Source of the DNA: Limnohabitans sp. INBF002
Lineage (GTDB): Bacteria; Pseudomonadota; Gammaproteobacteria; Burkholderiales; Burkholderiaceae_C
Assembly: GCF_027924905.1 (NCBI RefSeq)
Contig: NZ_AP027055.1
Coordinates: 1,736,001 to 1,800,000, forward strand
Length of the DNA: 64,000 nucleotides
Reading direction: 5' to 3'
How positions within the stretch are numbered: the stretch's first letter is position 1; each line of letters starts with the position of its first letter. The notes below the pieces were generated by a model. The model did no database searches, was not told the DNA's origin, and saw only the letters and a list, made by a program, of their open reading frames with translations. Position numbers and translations under genes: made by a program. Shown here one piece after another: positions 1 to 9,083 of the stretch.

Positions 1-2
1 TG

Positions 3-233
3 TCAAACAGTGCTTACGTGCTGTTTTTGATCCACTTTGGCGCCATCGTGCTGTTCAGCGCGATGTGGAACAACAGCCATTTTTATGACCCCCACATGGC
101 TTTTGCGCTGACGAGTTTTGCTTGGCTGTGTTGCGTGGGCATGGGCTTATTTCTACATGAGAAAGTCGAAGTTCCCATACATCACTGGGTCGCTCACAAA
201 ACCAAACCACTCTTTGCGCGCTTGACCCGCTGA
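3..233 (+). CDS. Probable acyltransferase-3 family membrane protein, C-terminal end (5' partial)
   Basis: The reading frame is open from base 3, so only the last 76 residues of a longer protein are present. It shows two hydrophobic segments (around LFLIHFGAIVLFSAMW and FALTSFAWLCCVGMGLFL) followed by a short basic cytoplasmic tail with the motif LHEKVEVPIHHW. A last membrane helix followed by a conserved E-x-P-like segment is typical of the end of OafA/YrhL-type acyltransferase-3 proteins, which acylate surface sugars or lipids. The family call is inference from this small fragment; another polytopic membrane protein is possible. It converges on the MFS gene, 8 bases away. Confidence 0.45.
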   Translation, partial: SNSAYVLFLIHFGAIVLFSAMWNNSHFYDPHMAFALTSFAWLCCVGMGLFLHEKVEVPIHHWVAHKTKPLFARLTR

Positions 234-241
234 TCACAGAC

Positions 242-1444
242 TCAGTGCTTGGCGTGTTGCCGCATGCATTGCCATGCACATACACAGGCCAACGCAGCCG
301 TGGCAATCGACACGGCATAAACGGACGATAGCCCCAAGGCGTCGCTCAAAGCACCACCGCCTAAGGCACCCAACACCCCTGGCACGCCATAGCCGATTGA
401 GGCATACAAAGCCTGCCCCCTGCCCCGCAAGCGTCCGGGAAAGTGGTGCGACAACAAAGCAATGCACGCCGTGTGTTGCGTGGCAAATGTGAGGGCATGC
501 AAAACCTGTGCAAAGAGCAAGGCCCACAACCACTCTGCGGCCCATGTGGTGAGCGCCATGCGCAGCACCATCGCCGCTGCGCAAATCAACATCCACATCG
601 ACAAGCTGAACTTAGGCAGCCAACGGCTTTGCGTGAAGAACCACACGATCTCAGCGGCCACCGATACGGCCCACAACACACCAATCATGGTTTTGCTGTA
701 TCCCAGCTCATCGAGGTAGAGCGAGAAGAACACATAGATGCCGATGTGCGACAGCACATGGAAAAACACCGTGGCAAAAAACCACTGCACCTCGCGTTGG
801 CGCAACACGGGCATGACGGAGAGACGCACCTCGCCGTGGTGCACCGCTTCTTTGCGGTTGGGCAGCCACCACACGCTCAGGTTGAGCAACACCAAAGAGC
901 CCACCGACCATGCCGGAAAACTCTGCATGCCCTGCACTTCAAACCATGCGCCCGCCACAAACACCGTGACTAAGAATCCCAACGAGCCCCACAAACGCAC
1001 GCGGCCATAGCGACGCGAATCAAAGCCTTGGTCGGTGCTGACCAAATGCGCCAAGGCGGCCTCACTCATCGGCATCATGGCGCTGGTGTGAATGAACATC
1101 AGCAACAGCACCACGGCAATCCACACCACACTGCCTTCGACCAGCAAACCCGCAGAGCAAATGAGCGCAGCCCCCGCGCAAAAACGCAGCAGCCTCACAC
1201 GTTCACCGGTGTGGTCGCTCAGCCAACCCCAGCCATACGGCGCCAGCACACGCGTGGCCGCTTGCACCGCGGTGAGCAAACCAATGATGGTGATGGAGAA
1301 GCCTAAGTCTTTGAGCCACAGCGGCAAGTACGGGTTGAAAAACCCAATGTGCGCAAAGTAGCTGGCAGACAGCGCCGCAAAAGGAAAGAGCTGAAAACGA
1401 GAAAGCGCGTTACTCGAACGCGCTTCTGAAGTGGGGGATGTCAA
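242..1444 (-). CDS. MFS transporter, HcaT-like (MFS_1_like) family
   Basis: A 400-residue inner membrane protein with about 12 hydrophobic segments. The N-terminal segment (YFAHIGFFNPYLPLWLKDLG, then the cytoplasmic loop WGWLSDHTGERVRLLR) matches the MFS_1_like group that includes the 3-phenylpropionate transporter HcaT and nucleoside/sugar proton symporters. The substrate cannot be read from the sequence. The first codon of this frame is TTG; no ATG lies near the expected N-terminus, so the start is uncertain. It follows aroC on the same strand with a 21-base gap and may be cotranscribed with it. Confidence 0.8.
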   Translation of the reverse strand: MTSPTSEARSSNALSRFQLFPFAALSASYFAHIGFFNPYLPLWLKDLGFSITIIGLLTAVQAATRVLAPYGWGWLSDHTGERVRLLRFCAGAALICSAGLLVEGSVVWIAVVLLLMFIHTSAMMPMSEAALAHLVSTDQGFDSRRYGRVRLWGSLGFLVTVFVAGAWFEVQGMQSFPAWSVGSLVLLNLSVWWLPNRKEAVHHGEVRLSVMPVLRQREVQWFFATVFFHVLSHIGIYVFFSLYLDELGYSKTMIGVLWAVSVAAEIVWFFTQSRWLPKFSLSMWMLICAAAMVLRMALTTWAAEWLWALLFAQVLHALTFATQHTACIALLSHHFPGRLRGRGQALYASIGYGVPGVLGALGGGALSDALGLSSVYAVSIATAALACVCAWQCMRQHAKH

Positions 1445-1465
1445 AGCAAACCTACGTGCAATGTA

Positions 1466-2566
1466 TCAAGCACCAATATGGCCGGGGATGGCCGGCATTG
1501 CCACCTGCACATCACCGCATTGGGCGCGGTGCAGCAAGGCATGGTCCATCACCACCAAGGCCAACAAGGCTTCGGCAATCGGTGTGGCGCGAATGCCCAC
1601 GCACGGATCGTGACGGCCCTTGGTCACCACTTCGGTGGGTTGGCTGTTTTGGTCAATCGATTCACGCGGGCTCAAGATGGAGCTGGTGGGCTTGATGGCA
1701 ATGCTCACCTCCAGGTCTTGACCGGTGCTGATGCCGCCCAACACACCACCTGAGTTGTTGGTGCGGAAGCCTTCAGGTGTGAGCGAGTCGCCGTGCGTGG
1801 TGCCACGCTGCGCCACGCTGGCAAAACCTGCGCCAATCTCCACGCCTTTGACGGCGTTGAGGCCCATCATGGCGTAAGCAATGTTGGCATCTAAGCGGTC
1901 GTAAATGGGTTGGCCCAAGCCCACAGGCATGCCCGTGGCCACCACACGAATACGTGCGCCGCACGAGTCGCCCGCTTTGCGCAAGCTATCCATGTAGTCT
2001 TCAAAGGCTTGCACATCAGCGCAAGGGGCGTAAAACGGGTTGTGGCCTACGTGGTCCCAACTCTCAAAGGGAATGGGCAACTCGCCGATTTGCGTCATGC
2101 AGCCGTGAAACGTGGTGCCGTATTTTTCTTTGAGCCACTTCTTGGCCACCGCACCCGCAGCCACTGTGGGTGCTGTCAAACGCGCCGAAGAACGGCCACC
2201 ACCGCGTGGGTCGCGAATGCCGAACTTTTGGAAATAGGTGTAGTCCGCGTGCCCCGGGCGGAAGGTTTGCAAAATGTTGCCGTAGTCTTTGCTGCGTTGA
2301 TCCGTGTTCTGAATCAACAGGGCAATGGGGGTGCCGGTGGTTTTGCCCTCGTACACGCCAGACAAGATTTGCACTTGATCGGGTTCGTTGCGTTGCGTCA
2401 CATGACGGCTGGTGCCGGGGCGACGACGGTCCAAATCGTGTTGGATGTCTGCCTCGCACAGTGACATGCCCGGAGGGCAGCCATCAATCACGCAGCCAAT
2501 GGCTGGGCCGTGGGATTCACCAAAGTTGGTGACGCTGAAAAGGGTTCCGAAGGTATTGCCGCTCAT
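1466..2566 (-). CDS. aroC: Chorismate synthase
   Basis: Catalyses the last step of the shikimate pathway, converting 5-enolpyruvylshikimate 3-phosphate to chorismate, with reduced FMN as cofactor. The 366-residue length is normal. The N-terminus [19 protein letters not shown] and the [16 protein letters not shown] segment are family signatures, as is the late [17 protein letters not shown] block. The ATG start at 2566 gives the canonical N-terminus. The pathway continues elsewhere in the window: aroA, pheA and tyrA lie at 61-64 kb. It is upstream of the MFS gene on the minus strand and 37 bases downstream of the CBS-domain gene. Confidence 0.98.
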   Translation of the reverse strand: MSGNTFGTLFSVTNFGESHGPAIGCVIDGCPPGMSLCEADIQHDLDRRRPGTSRHVTQRNEPDQVQILSGVYEGKTTGTPIALLIQNTDQRSKDYGNILQTFRPGHADYTYFQKFGIRDPRGGGRSSARLTAPTVAAGAVAKKWLKEKYGTTFHGCMTQIGELPIPFESWDHVGHNPFYAPCADVQAFEDYMDSLRKAGDSCGARIRVVATGMPVGLGQPIYDRLDANIAYAMMGLNAVKGVEIGAGFASVAQRGTTHGDSLTPEGFRTNNSGGVLGGISTGQDLEVSIAIKPTSSILSPRESIDQNSQPTEVVTKGRHDPCVGIRATPIAEALLALVVMDHALLHRAQCGDVQVAMPAIPGHIGA

Positions 2567-2603
2567 GGGGTGAGATTATCCCACCACCACGAGATGCCCC
2601 TGC

Positions 2604-3071
2604 TTACTTGTCGTCTGGGTCTGGCGTGCCGCTTGGCCAGTCTTTGATGTAGGCCTTGAGCATCTTGTTCTCAAAGTTTTGGCTGTCCACCACCGACTTG
2701 GCCACGTCGTAAAAGCTGATCACGCCTTGGAGTTGGCGGTTGCCAATGACGGGCATGTAGCGGGCATGGCTTTCGAGCATCATGCGGCGCACGTCGTCAA
2801 TCGCAGTTTCGGGCGAGCATGTGAGCGGGTGGTCATCCATGGCGCTGCGCACGGTGAAGTCACCCAATGCGCCGCCATTGCGGTGGAGGGCTTGAATTAC
2901 TTCACGGAAGGTCAACAAACCCACCAAGTCGCCGTGTTCCATGACCAAGAGTGAGCCCATGTCCTTTTCAGCCATGATGCTCACGGCCAAAGCCAGTGGC
3001 TCCATGGGGTCGATGGTGAACAAGGTGCCGCCGCCTTGGTCTTTGACTCGCAAGATATCGCTGACTTTCAT
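2604..3071 (-). CDS. CBS-domain pair protein
   Basis: A 155-residue soluble protein made of two CBS domains (about residues 15-70 and 77-135), with segments such as MGSLLVMEHGDLVGLLTFRE and ARYMPVIGNRQLQGVISFYD. Tandem CBS domains form a Bateman module that usually binds adenosine nucleotides or similar ligands and senses energy or redox state. No catalytic domain is attached, so it presumably acts on partners not identifiable here. The ATG is preceded on the coding strand by AGGAG-type spacing. It is divergent from the metY-like gene across 77 bases that must hold both promoters. Confidence 0.9.
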   Translation of the reverse strand: MKVSDILRVKDQGGGTLFTIDPMEPLALAVSIMAEKDMGSLLVMEHGDLVGLLTFREVIQALHRNGGALGDFTVRSAMDDHPLTCSPETAIDDVRRMMLESHARYMPVIGNRQLQGVISFYDVAKSVVDSQNFENKMLKAYIKDWPSGTPDPDDK

Positions 3072-3148
3072 GGTTTGTCTCCTCCGCTAAGGCATGAAAT
3101 ATAGCCCACAATGACCCAAAGAAATCTGACAAAACACCCGAGGAAACC

Positions 3149-4474
3149 ATGCCCGGCTACAACGATCCCAGTTTTGACACGCTTGCCTTGCACGCAGGCG
3201 CAGCACCCGACCCCGCCACAGGCGCACGCGCCGTGCCCATTCACCTCACCACCTCGTTTGTGTTTGAGTCCAGCGACCATGCCGCATCGTTGTTCAACCT
3301 AGAACGCGCAGGCCATGTGTACAGCCGCATCAGCAACCCCACCAACGCGGTCCTAGAGCAACGCGTGGCAGCGCTCGAAGGTGGCATCGGCGCCATCAGC
3401 ACCGCCAGCGGCCAAGCGGCCTTGCATTTGACGATTGCCACGCTCATGGGTGCGGGCTCGCACATCGTGGCCAGCACGGCGTTGTATGGTGGTTCACACA
3501 ATCTGCTGCACTACACACTCAGCCGCTTTGGCATTGAGACCACCTTTGTCAAACCCAACGACATCGACGCCTGGCGCGCTGCCGTGCGCCCCAACACCAA
3601 ATTGTTTTTTGGCGAGACGGTAGGCAACCCTGGCTTGGATGTGCTGGACATTCCCACCCTCTCCGCCATCGCCCATGAAGCGGGTGTGCCACTGTTGGTG
3701 GACAGCACGCTCACCACGCCCTACTTGGTCAAACCCTTTGAGCTGGGGGCTGATTTGGTGTACCACTCGGCCACCAAGTTTCTCAGCGGCCACGGCACCG
3801 TGATTGGCGGTGTGGTGGTGGATGGCGGCAGTTTTGATTGGGAGAAAAGCGGCAAATTCCCAGAGTTGACGCAAAGCTACGAAGGCTTTCACAACATGGT
3901 GTTCAGCGAAGAAAGCACGGTAGGTGCATTCTTGCTGCGTGCCCGCCGCGAAGGCCTGCGCGACTTCGGCGCCTGCCTGAGCCCACACAGTGCATGGCTG
4001 ATTTTGCAAGGCATTGAAACCCTCTCTCTGCGCATGGACCGCCACATGGCCAACACCGAAAAAGTGGTGCAGTTCTTGGCCAGCCATCCGCTGGTCAGCC
4101 GCGTGGGCCATCCACTCATCGAGAGCCACCCCAGCCACGCACTGGCTGAAAAGCTGTTGCGTTTTGGCGCACGCGGTGCGGGCTCGGTGTTCAGCTTTGA
4201 CATTCAAGGCTCGCGCGCGCAAGGCAAGGCGTTCATCGAAGCCCTGCAAATTTTCAGCCACCTCGCCAACGTGGGCGACTGCCGCAGCTTGGTGATTCAC
4301 CCCGCCAGCACCACCCACTTTCGCATGAGCGACGAGGCCTTGGCAGGCGCAGGGATTGGCCCGGGCACCATTCGCTTGTCCATCGGACTCGAAGATGCCA
4401 ACGATTTGATTGACGATTTGAAGCGCGCCTTGAAGGCTGCTGAAAAAGCGGGCAACAAGCCCAGCCAGGCGTGA
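3149..4474 (+). CDS. metY: O-acetylhomoserine aminocarboxypropyltransferase (sulfhydrylase)
   Basis: A PLP enzyme of the Cys/Met metabolism family, 441 residues, predicted to make homocysteine from O-acetylhomoserine and sulfide. Family signatures include the N-terminal DTLALHAGAAPDPATGARA, YSRISNPTNAVLEQRVAALE, the cofactor region GETVGNPGLDVLDI, and the PLP-lysine motif SATKFLSGHGTVIGG. Length and the 220-260 insertion (EKSGKFPELTQSYEGFH) fit MetY/Cys17-type sulfhydrylases rather than the shorter MetB or MetC. The ATG is preceded by GAGGA. The hydrolase gene follows after 12 bases and is probably in the same transcript. Substrate preference (acetyl versus succinyl ester) is inferred from the family. 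Confidence 0.93.
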   Translation: MPGYNDPSFDTLALHAGAAPDPATGARAVPIHLTTSFVFESSDHAASLFNLERAGHVYSRISNPTNAVLEQRVAALEGGIGAISTASGQAALHLTIATLMGAGSHIVASTALYGGSHNLLHYTLSRFGIETTFVKPNDIDAWRAAVRPNTKLFFGETVGNPGLDVLDIPTLSAIAHEAGVPLLVDSTLTTPYLVKPFELGADLVYHSATKFLSGHGTVIGGVVVDGGSFDWEKSGKFPELTQSYEGFHNMVFSEESTVGAFLLRARREGLRDFGACLSPHSAWLILQGIETLSLRMDRHMANTEKVVQFLASHPLVSRVGHPLIESHPSHALAEKLLRFGARGAGSVFSFDIQGSRAQGKAFIEALQIFSHLANVGDCRSLVIHPASTTHFRMSDEALAGAGIGPGTIRLSIGLEDANDLIDDLKRALKAAEKAGNKPSQA

Positions 4475-4486
4475 GGACCAAGCCAC

Positions 4487-5326
4487 ATGAAATTCGCCCT
4501 CCAAAACTCAGCCGGCCAAACCTACGACGCCTACGCCTACACAGGCGGCAAAGCGTTTGATGCAAACAAACCCACTCTGGTGTTCATCCACGGCGTGCTC
4601 AACGACCACAGCGTGTGGATTTTGCAAACACGCTACCTCGCGCACCACGGCTTCAATGTCCTGGCCGTCGACTTGCCTGGTCACGGACGCAGCGGTGGCG
4701 ATGCCCCCGCCAGCGTGGAAGAAGCGGCGCAATTCATCGAAGCGTTGTTGGATGCTGCGGGTGTACAACAAGCAGGCTTGGTAGGCCACAGCTGGGGCTC
4801 GTTGATCGCGCTTGAAGCCGCAGCGCGTTTGAAAGAACGCATCACGCACTTGGCGCTGGTCGGCACCGCCTTCCCCATGAAAGTGTCGCCCGCTTTGATT
4901 GAGGCTTCGTTGAACGAGCCCATGAAAGCGCTGCAGATGGTGAATGTGTTTTCACGCGCCACGCTGGCGGCACCGCCATCTGCGCTTGGCCCCGGCACAT
5001 GGGTGTACGGTGCGTCCATGGCGCTGGGCCGACGCGTGTTGGCCAGCAACACACAGGTCAACATCTTTCACCGTGGCTTTGTCGCTTGTGACAGCTACGC
5101 CAATGGTTTAGAAGCCATGGCCGACGTGACCTGCCCCGTGTTGTTTGTGTTGGGTGAAAGCGACCAGATGACCCCACCACGCGCCGCCAAGAGTTTGATC
5201 GACCAAGGCAAGGCTAAGGGCAAAACATTCAGCGTGGTGAAAGTCCCCATGGGGCATCACCAAATGAGCGAGTCCCCTGAAGAAACCTTGGCTGCCCTGA
5301 AAACGTTTTTAGGCTTGACCACTTAA
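4487..5326 (+). CDS. Alpha/beta hydrolase
   Basis: A 279-residue cytoplasmic alpha/beta-hydrolase-fold protein. The oxyanion segment LVFIHGVLNDHSVW, the nucleophile elbow GHSWGS (Ser near residue 103), an acid in FVLGESDQM and a late His in PMGHHQMSE give a complete catalytic triad pattern. The natural ester or acyl substrate is unknown. It follows metY by 12 bases, so co-transcription is likely, but a link to sulfur metabolism is speculative. Such genes may act as esterases, lactonases or thioesterases. Confidence 0.88.
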   Translation: MKFALQNSAGQTYDAYAYTGGKAFDANKPTLVFIHGVLNDHSVWILQTRYLAHHGFNVLAVDLPGHGRSGGDAPASVEEAAQFIEALLDAAGVQQAGLVGHSWGSLIALEAAARLKERITHLALVGTAFPMKVSPALIEASLNEPMKALQMVNVFSRATLAAPPSALGPGTWVYGASMALGRRVLASNTQVNIFHRGFVACDSYANGLEAMADVTCPVLFVLGESDQMTPPRAAKSLIDQGKAKGKTFSVVKVPMGHHQMSESPEETLAALKTFLGLTT

Positions 5327-5342
5327 CGCGAATTGCGCCGCC

Positions 5343-6575
5343 TCAAAGCACATCGCACAGACGCAAATCTTGCCATTTCATCCACAGCCCTTGTGATTCT
5401 GGGCTGCGCACCAAGAGCAAACGCTCCATCAACGGTGCCAGCGGTGTGCGATGCGGATCCGCCAACATCACGTAGCGGGCTTCTTTGACATGGGTTTGTC
5501 TGGCATCGACGGATTCACTCAAACGCGCAATCCAATCCAAATCCACCAAAGTGGCCAACACGTCTTCGATTTGCAAAGGGTCAAGGGCGAGGTCTTCACA
5601 CAAGGTGGTCATGCTCGCGCCATGGTCGTCGGTTTGACGCGCAAGCTGCAAGCGCTGCAACACTTCCAAGGCCAACTGAAAACGCCAGCCCACGCTGCGG
5701 CCGTCGCGCGAAATGCCGCCGAGCAAACTGGGCAAGTTGGCCACGAACACCGCACCAATCAACACGATGGACCAAGCCAAATAAATCCACACCAACAAAA
5801 TTGGCACCGTCGCAAAGGCGCCGTACACCATCGAATAGGTGGGCATCTGACCAAAGTAATAGGCCAACACTTTGCGGGCAATTTCAGTCGCAGCAGCCAC
5901 CCACACGCCACCGACCAGCGCATGGCTCCAGCGCACCTGGGTGTAGGGCACAAAGCGGTAAAGCGCACTCACCGCCCAAGCCAAAAGCAAAAACTCCAAG
6001 GTACTGAACAACCAACGCAAGTTACCCAGGCCATCAGGCACCACCCCCCGTGATGCAGTGACAAACTGAGACATCATCACCAAGCTCGCACCCATGAGCA
6101 GGGGCCCTAAGGTGATCGCCGTCCAATACAGCAACATGCTGTGCACCAACGGACGACGCTTACGCACCCGCCAAATCGCGTTAAGCGTGCGATCAATCGT
6201 GAAGACCAAGGCCAAGGCTGACAGCAACAACGCGGTGACACCTGCCGCCCCCAAACGACTGGCTTTGCTAGCAAACATGGTCAGGTAGCCCAGCACTTGG
6301 CGTGAAATATTGTCGGGCACCAAACTCTCAACCAGACGTTTTTGCAGCACGGTTTGGAAATCTCCAAACAAAGGAAAGGCCGTCAACACCGCCAGCGCCA
6401 CTGTCACCATCGGCACCAAAGCAATGGTGGTGGTGAAGGTCAAACTGCCAGCCGTTTGGCCCAATCGGTCTTCACGAAAACGTTGGCGCAAAGTGCGCGC
6501 GGTGTTGCGCCAAGGGAATCGGGCGAGGCGTTCAAAAAAGTTATGGACTTGCAGGACAATCATGGGCTGAATCAT
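5343..6575 (-). CDS. YihY/BrkB family inner membrane protein
   Basis: A membrane protein of about 410 residues with the YihY/virulence-factor BrkB domain over roughly residues 25-290. Family landmarks are TAGSLTFTTTIALVPMVTVALA near the N-terminus, and further helices such as SMLLYWTAITLGPLLMGASL and VPILLVWIYLAWSIVLIGAVF. The C-terminal 120 residues are hydrophilic and look like a winged-helix-like cytoplasmic tail. The old RNase BN assignment for this family is no longer accepted; its role is undefined. An upstream in-frame start at 6599 would overlap the divergent DUF2069 gene, so the ATG at 6575 is preferred. Confidence 0.9.
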   Translation of the reverse strand: MIQPMIVLQVHNFFERLARFPWRNTARTLRQRFREDRLGQTAGSLTFTTTIALVPMVTVALAVLTAFPLFGDFQTVLQKRLVESLVPDNISRQVLGYLTMFASKASRLGAAGVTALLLSALALVFTIDRTLNAIWRVRKRRPLVHSMLLYWTAITLGPLLMGASLVMMSQFVTASRGVVPDGLGNLRWLFSTLEFLLLAWAVSALYRFVPYTQVRWSHALVGGVWVAAATEIARKVLAYYFGQMPTYSMVYGAFATVPILLVWIYLAWSIVLIGAVFVANLPSLLGGISRDGRSVGWRFQLALEVLQRLQLARQTDDHGASMTTLCEDLALDPLQIEDVLATLVDLDWIARLSESVDARQTHVKEARYVMLADPHRTPLAPLMERLLLVRSPESQGLWMKWQDLRLCDVL

Positions 6576-6585
6576 CCCACTTTCT

Positions 6586-7002
6586 ATGCACAACCCCACC
6601 CTCGCCCCCCAAGAAAATTCGCACCGTCATGTGACGCTCACTCGCTTCATGGCCGTGAGCAGTTTGATGGGCCTCATCGTGCTCGGCTTGGCCTGGGAGC
6701 TGTGGCTCGCCCCCTTGCGACCCGGTGGCACGCTGCTGGCCCTCAAGGTGCTGCCGCTGTGCTTTCCACTCACGGGTTTGCTGAAAAATCGCATGTACAC
6801 CTACCGCTGGTTGAGCCTGCTGATTTGGCTGTACTTCACAGAAGGTGTGGTGCGTGCATGGGGGGATGCCGCACCCAGCAACTACTTCGCCCTGGTTGAA
6901 GTGTTTTTATGCGTCGTGCTGTTTGTGGCGTGTGCCCTGCATGTACGCCTGCGGTTGAAGCACGCCAAAGAAAATCCACTGATCGAACAGCCCAACACAT
7001 AA
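6586..7002 (+). CDS. DUF2069 domain-containing membrane protein
   Basis: A 138-residue protein with about four hydrophobic segments and the DUF2069 pattern (LKVLPLCFPLTGLLKNRMYTY, WLSLLIWLYFTEGVVRAWGD). The family is common in Beta- and Gammaproteobacteria and has no assigned function. The start ATG at 6586 leaves a 19-residue hydrophilic N-terminus; an internal ATG at residue 22 is the main alternative. It is divergent from the YihY gene by 10 bases and is followed by the FAD-linked oxidase after 8 bases, an arrangement that suggests a two-gene transcript. Confidence 0.88.
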   Translation: MHNPTLAPQENSHRHVTLTRFMAVSSLMGLIVLGLAWELWLAPLRPGGTLLALKVLPLCFPLTGLLKNRMYTYRWLSLLIWLYFTEGVVRAWGDAAPSNYFALVEVFLCVVLFVACALHVRLRLKHAKENPLIEQPNT

Positions 7003-7010
7003 GGCCCACC

Positions 7011-8435
7011 ATGCCCAATGCCGCGTCGCTTGACTTGTTGACCCACCTGCGCCAGCTTCTCGGCGATGCCCATGTGTTGACCGACGGTGACTTGTCGGCC
7101 TACGAACAAGACTGGCGCAAGCGCACACGCGGCAAAGCACTGGCCGTGGTTCGCCCCGGCAAGACGCAAGAAGTGGCAGAGGTGGTCAAAGCCTGTGCCA
7201 AAGCAGGCGTATCCATCGTGCCGCAAGGCGGCAACACGGGCTTGGTGGTCGGCGGTATCCCAGACGACACCGGCACACAAGTGCTGCTGAGTTTGCAGCG
7301 CATGAACGCGGTGCGCGCGGTAGACACCGACAACCTCACCCTCACCGTCGAAGCAGGATGCATTTTGCAAAATCTGCAACAAGCGGCTGAGCAAGCTGGC
7401 TTTTTGTTCCCCTTGAGTTTGGGTGCCGAAGGCAGTTGCACGATTGGCGGCAACTTGGCCACCAACGCGGGCGGCACACAAGTCCTGCGCTACGGCAATG
7501 CACGCGAGCTGTGCTTGGGACTGGAGGTGGTCACGGCACAAGGCGAGGTCATGCACAGTTTGATCGGCCTGCGCAAGGACAACACAGGCTATGACTTACG
7601 CAACCTGATGATTGGCAGCGAAGGCACGCTAGGCATCATCACGGCGGCCACCATGAAGCTCTACCCCATGCCTGCGGTCAGCCTCACCGCGTGGGCTGCG
7701 GTGCCCTCGGTAGAGCACGCGATCAAGCTGCTGAGTTTGGCGCACCAACATTTGGGCGCGGGCCTCACTGGGTTTGAAATGATGGGCCAGTTCGCCCTGC
7801 GCTTGGTTGACAAGCACTACCCACACCTGCGCGTGCCTTTGTGGCAAGACACGCCCTACTGCGTCTTGCTGGAAAACTCAGATTCTGAATCTGAGGCCCA
7901 CGCTCGCGAACGGTTTGAGCACTTGCTCGAACTCGCTTTTGAAGACGGCTGTGTGAGCGATGCGGTCGTGGCTGAAAGCTTGAGCCAAGCACGCAACCTG
8001 TGGCACATCCGAGAAAGCATCACGCTGGCACAAGCCGAAGAAGGCTTAAACATCAAACACGACATTTCGGTGCCCATCTCGTCGATTCCAAATTTTGTCG
8101 AAGCAACTGATGCCTTGCTCATGCGCGAAATTCCAGGCATTCGCTTGGTCAACTTTGGCCACTTGGGCGACGGCAATTTGCACTACAACGTGCAAGCACC
8201 TGAGCACTGCGACACCAAGGCATTTCTGCGCGACAACGAAGACCGCGTGAACACATGGGTCTACCAATCGGTGAAGCGCTTTGGCGGCTCCATCTCAGCC
8301 GAACACGGCGTGGGCAGTATGAAGGTTGATAGCTTGCCCGACTACAAAGACCCCGTGGCCTTGGGCTTGATGCAACACATCAAGCGCGCACTTGACCCAC
8401 AGGGCTTACTCAACCCGGGTCGTGTGGTTCGTTGA
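7011..8435 (+). CDS. FAD-binding oxidoreductase, GlcD/D-2-hydroxyacid dehydrogenase family
   Basis: A 474-residue flavoenzyme. Residues 35-220 are a PCMH-type FAD-binding domain (VVRPGKTQEVAEVVKAC, SIVPQGGNTGLVVGG, GNLATNAGGTQVLRYGN) and residues 225-470 are the FAD-oxidase C domain ending SAEHGVGSMK and DPQGLLNPGRV. The metal/substrate site H-x-G-D-G-N is visible as FGHLGDGNLHYN. This pattern fits D-lactate, glycolate or D-2-hydroxyglutarate dehydrogenases; with no GlcE or GlcF neighbour a stand-alone D-2-hydroxyacid dehydrogenase is more likely than glycolate oxidase. The ATG at 7011 is chosen over an upstream in-frame start inside the DUF2069 gene. The last 30 bases overlap the convergent response regulator. 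Confidence 0.9.
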   Translation: MPNAASLDLLTHLRQLLGDAHVLTDGDLSAYEQDWRKRTRGKALAVVRPGKTQEVAEVVKACAKAGVSIVPQGGNTGLVVGGIPDDTGTQVLLSLQRMNAVRAVDTDNLTLTVEAGCILQNLQQAAEQAGFLFPLSLGAEGSCTIGGNLATNAGGTQVLRYGNARELCLGLEVVTAQGEVMHSLIGLRKDNTGYDLRNLMIGSEGTLGIITAATMKLYPMPAVSLTAWAAVPSVEHAIKLLSLAHQHLGAGLTGFEMMGQFALRLVDKHYPHLRVPLWQDTPYCVLLENSDSESEAHARERFEHLLELAFEDGCVSDAVVAESLSQARNLWHIRESITLAQAEEGLNIKHDISVPISSIPNFVEATDALLMREIPGIRLVNFGHLGDGNLHYNVQAPEHCDTKAFLRDNEDRVNTWVYQSVKRFGGSISAEHGVGSMKVDSLPDYKDPVALGLMQHIKRALDPQGLLNPGRVVR

Positions 8436-9083
8436 GGCTTGGCGCTGAGGCGCTGGGATGTCCATGCCAATCAGCATGTCAATCAATTCGGGCAAGGTGC
8501 GTGCGGCCATTTTGTCCATCACACGAGCGCGGTGCAGTTTGATCGTGGCAGACGCACCGCCATCAATGATGGAAATTTGCTGGTTGGAATACCCGCGCAC
8601 CATCCAATGGCAAACCTCCATTTCACGCGGTGTCAGGCGTTTTAAACGCTCAGACACTTGCATGTTTTTGTCAGCATTGACCACCGCTTGCTCAGACATG
8701 TGCATGGCGCGCTGAATCACATCCATCATCGCTTGTGCCGTGAACGGTTTGAGCAAAAAGTCTACCGCCCCCTGCTTCATCGCGGCAATGATTTCTTCTG
8801 GCCGGCTATCGCCGCTGACAAAAATCACTGGCACATGTTGTGCCAATGTTTTAAGTTGCGTTTGCAAACCCACACCCGTTGTGCCAGGCATGCGCATGTC
8901 CAACAAAATCACAGCCGGCGAAGGCACCACTGGGTTCAGTAAAAAGGTATCGGCGCAGTCGTATAAGCGCACTTCGTAACCGACGCGCTCCAGCATCGTG
9001 GACAAGCTGCGCCGCACAGACGCATCATCGTCAATCACGATGACATGCCCCAAGAACGGCAAAGTGTCAGTGCTGTTTGACAT
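8406..9083 (-). CDS. FixJ/NarL-type response regulator
   Basis: A 225-residue two-domain regulator. The receiver domain (about 12-130) has the acidic pair in VIVIDDDASV, the phospho-acceptor Asp in ILLDMRMPGT, the switch Ser in IFVSGDS and the Lys in FLLKPF. The C-terminal LuxR-type HTH is visible as LTPREMEVCHWMVRGYSNQQ with a recognition helix near ATIKLHRARVMDKM. No sensor kinase is adjacent, so it is an orphan. It overlaps the end of the bactofilin gene by 17 bases on the same strand, implying co-transcription, and overlaps the convergent oxidase gene by 30 bases at its 3' end. Confidence 0.92.
   Translation of the reverse strand: MSNSTDTLPFLGHVIVIDDDASVRRSLSTMLERVGYEVRLYDCADTFLLNPVVPSPAVILLDMRMPGTTGVGLQTQLKTLAQHVPVIFVSGDSRPEEIIAAMKQGAVDFLLKPFTAQAMMDVIQRAMHMSEQAVVNADKNMQVSERLKRLTPREMEVCHWMVRGYSNQQISIIDGGASATIKLHRARVMDKMAARTLPELIDMLIGMDIPAPQRQASTNHTTRVE

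Noticed and set aside
3494-4504. Minus-strand open frame of 336 codons opposite metY
   Set aside because: It is antisense to a clear PLP enzyme, and no motif or start signal supports it.
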